Source: Niallia endozanthoxylica
Lineage (GTDB): Bacteria > Bacillota > Bacilli > Bacillales > Cytobacillaceae
Length of the DNA stretch: 64,000 nt
Assembly (NCBI RefSeq): GCF_008710145.1
Contig: NZ_VYKL01000005.1
Location: forward strand, 82,157-146,156
Reading direction: 5' to 3'
The notes under the pieces were generated by a model. It worked only from the letters and a program-made list of their open reading frames with translations, was not told the origin of the DNA and did not search any database. The translations under genes and the position numbers were made by a program. Positions 60,280 through 64,000 of this stretch are shown in pieces; the stretch's first letter is position 1, and each line of letters begins with the position of its first letter.

Positions 60280-61641
60280 TTATGCTAATACAGATGCAAA
60301 AAACTCATTGTATAAAGCTTGCACTGCTCTTTTCTCATCGTGTGCCTTCACACCAAACATCATACTTACTTCTGACGAACCTTGATTAATCATATCGATA
60401 TTGATTCCAGCATCGGCAAGTGCTTTCGCTGCCCTAGACGTTGTACCGACATTGTGACGCATCCCTTCACCAACAACCATAATTAATGCAAGATGATGCT
60501 CAATTTCCACTACATCGGCATGAAGCTCCATTTGGATTCGCTTGATTACTTCTCTTTCTGTCTCTTCGTCCATTTGATCTTCACGAAGAATAACGGTAAT
60601 ATCATCTATTCCTGAAGGAACATGCTCATAGCTTAAATTAAATTCCTCAAGAATTTGCAGCAGCTTTCGACCAAAGCCAATTTCTCTGTTCATTAAATAC
60701 TTGCTAATGTAAATGGAGCAGAAACCATCATCACTTGCAATACCAATCACAGGCCCATTAGTATTTGCCCGATTATTCACAATTTTTGTCCCAGGTGCAG
60801 AAGGATTATTTGTATTCTTTACCTGTACAGGAATACCAGCACGGAAAGCAGGGATTAATGCCTCATCATGGAACACTGAAAATCCTGCATAGGAAAGTTC
60901 ACGCATTTCACGATAAGTTAATTCACGAATTTCTTTTGGATGATTAACAATTGATGGATTAACCGTGTAAACAGCATCCACATCTGTAAAGTTTTCATAC
61001 AAATCTGCTTTCACACCATTTGCCAAAATGGAACCTGTAATATCGGAACCGCTGCGCGAGAAGGTCAACACGTCGCCCTCTTTACTGTAACCAAAGAATC
61101 CAGGCACAATTAAAATACCTGTCCGCTCACGTAAACGGTATAAGTTATCATAGGATTCCGGCAGTACTTGAGCATTACCTGGTTCGTTTGTTACATAGAG
61201 TCCAGCTTCTTTTGGACTGACATAATGTGCTTCTACATCTTTTGATTGAAAATAAGCTGCAATCAGCTTTGCATTATTGTCTTCTCCGCTTGCTTTCATT
61301 GCTTCTATAAATAACACAGGATTGTTTTTATCCTGGCTCATAATTGACCGTAAATTTTGCTCAATTTCATCAATAACCGCTGAAGAGACTTGTAATTCCT
61401 CTGCAATCAGAGAATATCTTTTTAAAATGGCGTTTAATTCATCCTCGATTGTTTTACCTGCTAAACAAGCTTCACCTAATGAAATTAATTGATCTGTCAC
61501 TTTAATATCATCGCTATATCGTTTTCCAGGTGCTGATACAACAACAATTTTTCTTTCAGGATCAGACAAAACGATATTAAACACTTTTTCAACCTGAGTT
61601 CCTGATGCCAATGAGCTTCCGCCAAATTTTACTACCTTCAT
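60280..61641 (-). CDS. thrD: Aspartate kinase, class III (ThrD/YclM-like)
   Basis: A 453-residue kinase that phosphorylates aspartate, the first step to Lys, Met and Thr. Kinase domain: VVKFGGSSLASG, SGEDNNAKLIAAYF and FSRSGSDITGSILANGVKADLYENFTDVDAVYT. Two C-terminal ACT domains (about 310-453, INIDMINQGSSEVSMMFGV) carry feedback control. The length equals the single-chain YclM isoform (454), not the alpha/beta LysC form. The ATG at 61641 follows GGGAGATG; the frame opens five codons earlier. Monocistronic. Confidence 0.92.
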   Translation of the reverse strand: MKVVKFGGSSLASGTQVEKVFNIVLSDPERKIVVVSAPGKRYSDDIKVTDQLISLGEACLAGKTIEDELNAILKRYSLIAEELQVSSAVIDEIEQNLRSIMSQDKNNPVLFIEAMKASGEDNNAKLIAAYFQSKDVEAHYVSPKEAGLYVTNEPGNAQVLPESYDNLYRLRERTGILIVPGFFGYSKEGDVLTFSRSGSDITGSILANGVKADLYENFTDVDAVYTVNPSIVNHPKEIRELTYREMRELSYAGFSVFHDEALIPAFRAGIPVQVKNTNNPSAPGTKIVNNRANTNGPVIGIASDDGFCSIYISKYLMNREIGFGRKLLQILEEFNLSYEHVPSGIDDITVILREDQMDEETEREVIKRIQMELHADVVEIEHHLALIMVVGEGMRHNVGTTSRAAKALADAGINIDMINQGSSEVSMMFGVKAHDEKRAVQALYNEFFASVLA

Positions 61642-61827
61642 TTCGTCATCTCCCATATCCTAATTTTCAGTCAAATTTATTTCCTTATTATCCTCCCTTT
61701 TTTACAAAATTGCAATAGTTTTTTCTCTTTGGAAAGGACATTTGTACTCCTATTAGAGACATTCGACATTTTTTTCTTTTTTCAAAGAAAATAACCAATA
61801 ATCCCCCATCTAACATTCTCCAAATAG

Positions 61828-62760
61828 CTACATATCCTGCGGCCGGTGATCAAGAAAATTTTGATAGGCAAATCCTCTGACATCCTCTTCCTTAAAATAG
61901 CGAAGAAGCTTTTCAATCAAGTTTGGATGCATGGATGCATCTTCTAAATCCTGAACAAATACAGAAATCCCGTCAAAATCAGATCCTAATCCAATCTGTT
62001 TCTTTCCCCCTAACGAGCAAAAGTGATCAATATGGGCAATTAGATCATCAATCGTAGCCGGAGCTCCCTCTGCTTTAATAAAATCAGGATAATAGACAAC
62101 ATGAATCATACCTCCACTTCTAAATATTGCCCTCGCCTGTTCATCTGATAAGTTTCGAGGATGATCACAAAGCTTGCGGGAATTGGAATGACTTGCAATT
62201 GGATATTTGGCCAACTCCATTACATCCCAAAAAGATCGTTCACATAAATGGGATACATCAGTTAATATACAATGCTCATTATTCCACCGGACAATCTCTT
62301 TCCCAAATACAGTCAGTCCACCTGCACGCGGCTCTAAAGCTCCGTCAGCCGCAAGATTCGCATGGTTCCAAGTTAAACCTACCGAACGCACACCTAACTG
62401 ATACAGAATATGAAGCTTCGTGATGTCATTCCCAATTGCCTCTACCCCTTCAAGTGTCAGCATGGCGCCAATTTGTCCGTCTTTCAGCCGGTCAAAGTCA
62501 GACCATTTAGTCATTTGCTTCATTTCCGGGTTCTTCGCTAGTACCTCACGATAAAAATAGTCAATCTGTTCAAGAGCAGCCTGAAATTGCAGGTCTGAAG
62601 GAATATCAGGTTCTATAAAAATGGCAAAGCATTGCACCTTTACGTTTCCCTTTCTTAGTCTTTCTTTATTTGTATTTAAATCAGCACCATTGGCAAAGGA
62701 TAGTGTTCCTTTTGCATCCCTCAGCTTCATTAATGCATCGCAATGCAGATCTATAATATT
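61828..62760 (-). CDS. Membrane-type dipeptidase, M19 family
   Basis: A 310-residue zinc dipeptidase of the renal-dipeptidase family. Metal-site residues are in IIDLHCDALMKL (HxD at the N-terminus), LTLEGVEAIG, LTDVSHLCERSFWDV, IASHSNSRKLCDHPRNLSDEQ and GLGSDFDGI. There is no signal peptide, so it is probably cytosolic. It cleaves dipeptides, including L-D or D-D forms in some members. The start at 62760 fits the family, but no Shine-Dalgarno precedes it; an ATG at 62784 and a TTG at 62790 lie upstream in what looks like tnpB-element flank. The native 5' region may have been replaced. Confidence 0.85.
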   Translation of the reverse strand, partial: NIIDLHCDALMKLRDAKGTLSFANGADLNTNKERLRKGNVKVQCFAIFIEPDIPSDLQFQAALEQIDYFYREVLAKNPEMKQMTKWSDFDRLKDGQIGAMLTLEGVEAIGNDITKLHILYQLGVRSVGLTWNHANLAADGALEPRAGGLTVFGKEIVRWNNEHCILTDVSHLCERSFWDVMELAKYPIASHSNSRKLCDHPRNLSDEQARAIFRSGGMIHVVYYPDFIKAEGAPATIDDLIAHIDHFCSLGGKKQIGLGSDFDGISVFVQDLEDASMHPNLIEKLLRYFKEEDVRGFAYQNFLDHRPQDM

Positions 62761-62789
62761 CATCTCTACTGCTACTAAAAACATAGACA

Positions 62790-62926
62790 AATGTACTCAT
62801 CTATCTACGCTAGACCATTTCCTGCTTCTACGTGTTCCGCCTGGCCAAAAATTCGCTACTACGGTTGGTATAACACTCCACAGGCGTTAATTCGGATGTA
62901 GCCCACCCTACATATATACAGATTAA
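62790..62926 (-). ncRNA. Candidate omega RNA / right end of the tnpB element
   Basis: The 137 bases after the tnpB stop fold into TGTAG-ggtggg-CTACA and a larger CGCCTG...CAGGCG stem loop, then a tail rich in GTAGAAGCAGG and TAGATAGATGAG. TnpB-type elements transcribe their right end together with the 3' part of tnpB as the guide scaffold, and the guide comes from the flanking DNA. That would be the sequence leading into the dipeptidase gene. The exact end cannot be fixed from one copy. Confidence 0.45.
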
Positions 62927-64000
62927 TTAGGTTAATACTGTATATTCTGTTGCATATTTCAGATTTAAAGAGGCATTAAAATCTCGATCCAATTCAGTAT
63001 CACAAGCATCACATATAAAGTTTCTTTCAGATAAGCTTAACTTCACTTTCTTCTGCCCACAGCAAGAACAAAGCTTAGAAGATGGATAGAATCGGTCGAC
63101 TTGTCTAAGCTCAATTCCATACTGCTTACATTTAGAAGTGAGCCATTCTTTAAAATAGTAGAAACGCTGCCCAGCGACTGCTTTGGATACATGTCGATTT
63201 TTCATCATGCCTTTCACATTTAAATCTTCGATGGTGATATAAGCCGGCTTGGTTTTCACCAGCTGATGGACCACGAATCTAACATATTCTTTTCGAATAT
63301 TGGCTAGTCTAGCATGCAGTTTTTGCACTCTTGTCAGTTGCTTCTGCCTGTTTTTAGCGCAGAATTCACCTCTCTTTCGATTTTTATTTAATTCATAACT
63401 ACGACTCAGTTTCCTTTGCTGCCTTTTTAAATTCTTTTCCAGTTTCTTGACCTTCTGTGTTTGATTGATATTTTTAAAGGTTTCATGATGACTGCATGTA
63501 GCAAAGTCTGTAACCCCCAAATCAACCCCGATTCCGTCATGAATAGGGACCTGTACCTCTTGTTTTTGTTCCACCTCGCACAAAACAGAGAGATAGTATC
63601 GATTGGCTTTTTGCGACACCGTACAACTGGAAACCTTTGCGTTAGAAGGAATGTAGCCGTATTCCTTTAATTGAACCCATCCAAGTGTAGGGATTTTGAT
63701 TCGGTGACGCTCCACGAACAAATCGGTTGGATTATTCTTTGGAAAATAGGCTTTCACCTCTTGATGTTTCTTTTTCTTAAACTTCGGAAACTTAGCTCTT
63801 CCTTTGAAAAAGTTTTTAAAGGCTTGATCTCCGTTCATAATGGATTTCTTCACCGCTTTACTAGATACGTCTTTAATCCAGAAATCCGTTTGTTTCGTGT
63901 GAACACGATTCAACCACTTGGAAAAATCATAGCCTGATAAGTGCTTGCCTGTGTCTTTATAGTGTTTTTGCGCAGTAGTAAGATATAAATTGTAAACATA
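62927..64000 (-). CDS. tnpB: RNA-guided nuclease TnpB (IS200/IS605-type OrfB), N-terminus off the window
   Basis: Open to the right edge: 29 more codons without a stop lie before the TTG at 63913 (reading YVYNLYLTTAQKHYKDTGKH), so 357 residues are visible and perhaps 30-40 are missing. RuvC-like catalytic residues are present: Asp in GIGVDLGVTDFA, Glu in YITIEDLNVKGM and Asp in ELDRDFNASLNL. A CSCCG...CDAC zinc ribbon lies between the last two. A basic coiled segment (KKLEKNLKRQQRKLSRSYELNKNRK) is in the middle. All catalytic residues are intact, so the nuclease is likely active. Whether a tnpA lies upstream is not visible. Confidence 0.92.
   Translation of the reverse strand, partial: YVYNLYLTTAQKHYKDTGKHLSGYDFSKWLNRVHTKQTDFWIKDVSSKAVKKSIMNGDQAFKNFFKGRAKFPKFKKKKHQEVKAYFPKNNPTDLFVERHRIKIPTLGWVQLKEYGYIPSNAKVSSCTVSQKANRYYLSVLCEVEQKQEVQVPIHDGIGVDLGVTDFATCSHHETFKNINQTQKVKKLEKNLKRQQRKLSRSYELNKNRKRGEFCAKNRQKQLTRVQKLHARLANIRKEYVRFVVHQLVKTKPAYITIEDLNVKGMMKNRHVSKAVAGQRFYYFKEWLTSKCKQYGIELRQVDRFYPSSKLCSCCGQKKVKLSLSERNFICDACDTELDRDFNASLNLKYATEYTVLT

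Noticed and set aside
1..64000. CRISPR arrays, tRNA/rRNA genes, prophage or defence islands
   Set aside because: No regularly spaced repeats, no cloverleaf or rRNA sequence and no phage or known defence gene was seen; tnpB is the only nuclease of this type.

Overview
The window is chromosomal DNA of a low-GC, endospore-forming, motile Bacillaceae bacterium close to Bacillus sensu lato. The support is a spore germinant-receptor operon, SinR/SinI regulators, MotAB, LiaIH-FSR, DctSR/DctBP and long runs of B. subtilis-like gene order (yfkAB, yfkD, yfkH, yfkI, yfkJ, yfkK, mapB). I do not assign a species. No rRNA, tRNA, CRISPR array or prophage was seen. Nearly all of the window is core genome; the mobile DNA is small dispersed repeats plus one tnpB at the right edge.

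Layout. 1-9.0 kb: end of a class I fumarase, then the yfk block (radical SAM YfkAB, secreted YfkD, YihY-type membrane protein, YtxH protein, LMW tyrosine phosphatase, DUF1128) interrupted by a P1B4 metal-efflux ATPase, then methionine aminopeptidase. 9.0-11.0 kb: a rearranged biofilm-regulator locus with sinR, a 42-codon sinI-like gene in the opposite orientation, and a second sinR paralogue. 11.0-12.6 kb: motAB. 13-23.5 kb: topB, an MFS exporter with an M20 hydrolase, aminopeptidase, acylphosphatase, mscL, acyl-CoA thioesterase, an ECF sigma factor without an adjacent anti-sigma gene, and a SpoVB-like flippase. 23.6-28.7 kb: assimilatory nitrite reductase operon (nirB, nirD, SUMT-HemD fusion, precorrin-2 dehydrogenase), which encodes both the siroheme enzyme and its cofactor pathway, behind an Fnr-type box. 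28.9-32.7 kb: liaIH-liaFSR cell-envelope stress module without liaG. 32.8-34 kb: Cys/Met PLP enzyme. 34-38.3 kb: germinant receptor operon in the order D-like, B, A, C.

38.6-42.6 kb: Rieske-FAD oxidoreductase, DEAD-box helicase, a solitary HPr gene, and tatA next to the Tat-exported phosphatase phoX (to 44.4 kb). 44.5-49.6 kb: C4-dicarboxylate sensing and uptake (dctR-dctS divergent from dctB-dctP). 49.7-61.6 kb: AGCS amino-acid symporter, small alarmone synthetase, an asymmetric heterodimeric ABC exporter, an MFS exporter, bifunctional AdhE and aspartate kinase. 61.8-64 kb: M19 dipeptidase preceded by a tnpB gene that runs off the right edge, with a foldable omega-RNA-like region between them.

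Three repeat families stand out: a 50-160 bp element with conserved ends (three copies), a strong palindrome built on GGTGCCTGACACC (four copies, several inside or at the end of operons), and paired GGGGGACAGTCCCCC-type palindromes. I found no convincing wholly new multi-gene system. The best leads are the rearranged SinR/SinI locus, the dispersed repeats placed inside operons, the tnpB/omega-RNA insertion at the 5' end of the dipeptidase gene, and the small spore-receptor subunit.
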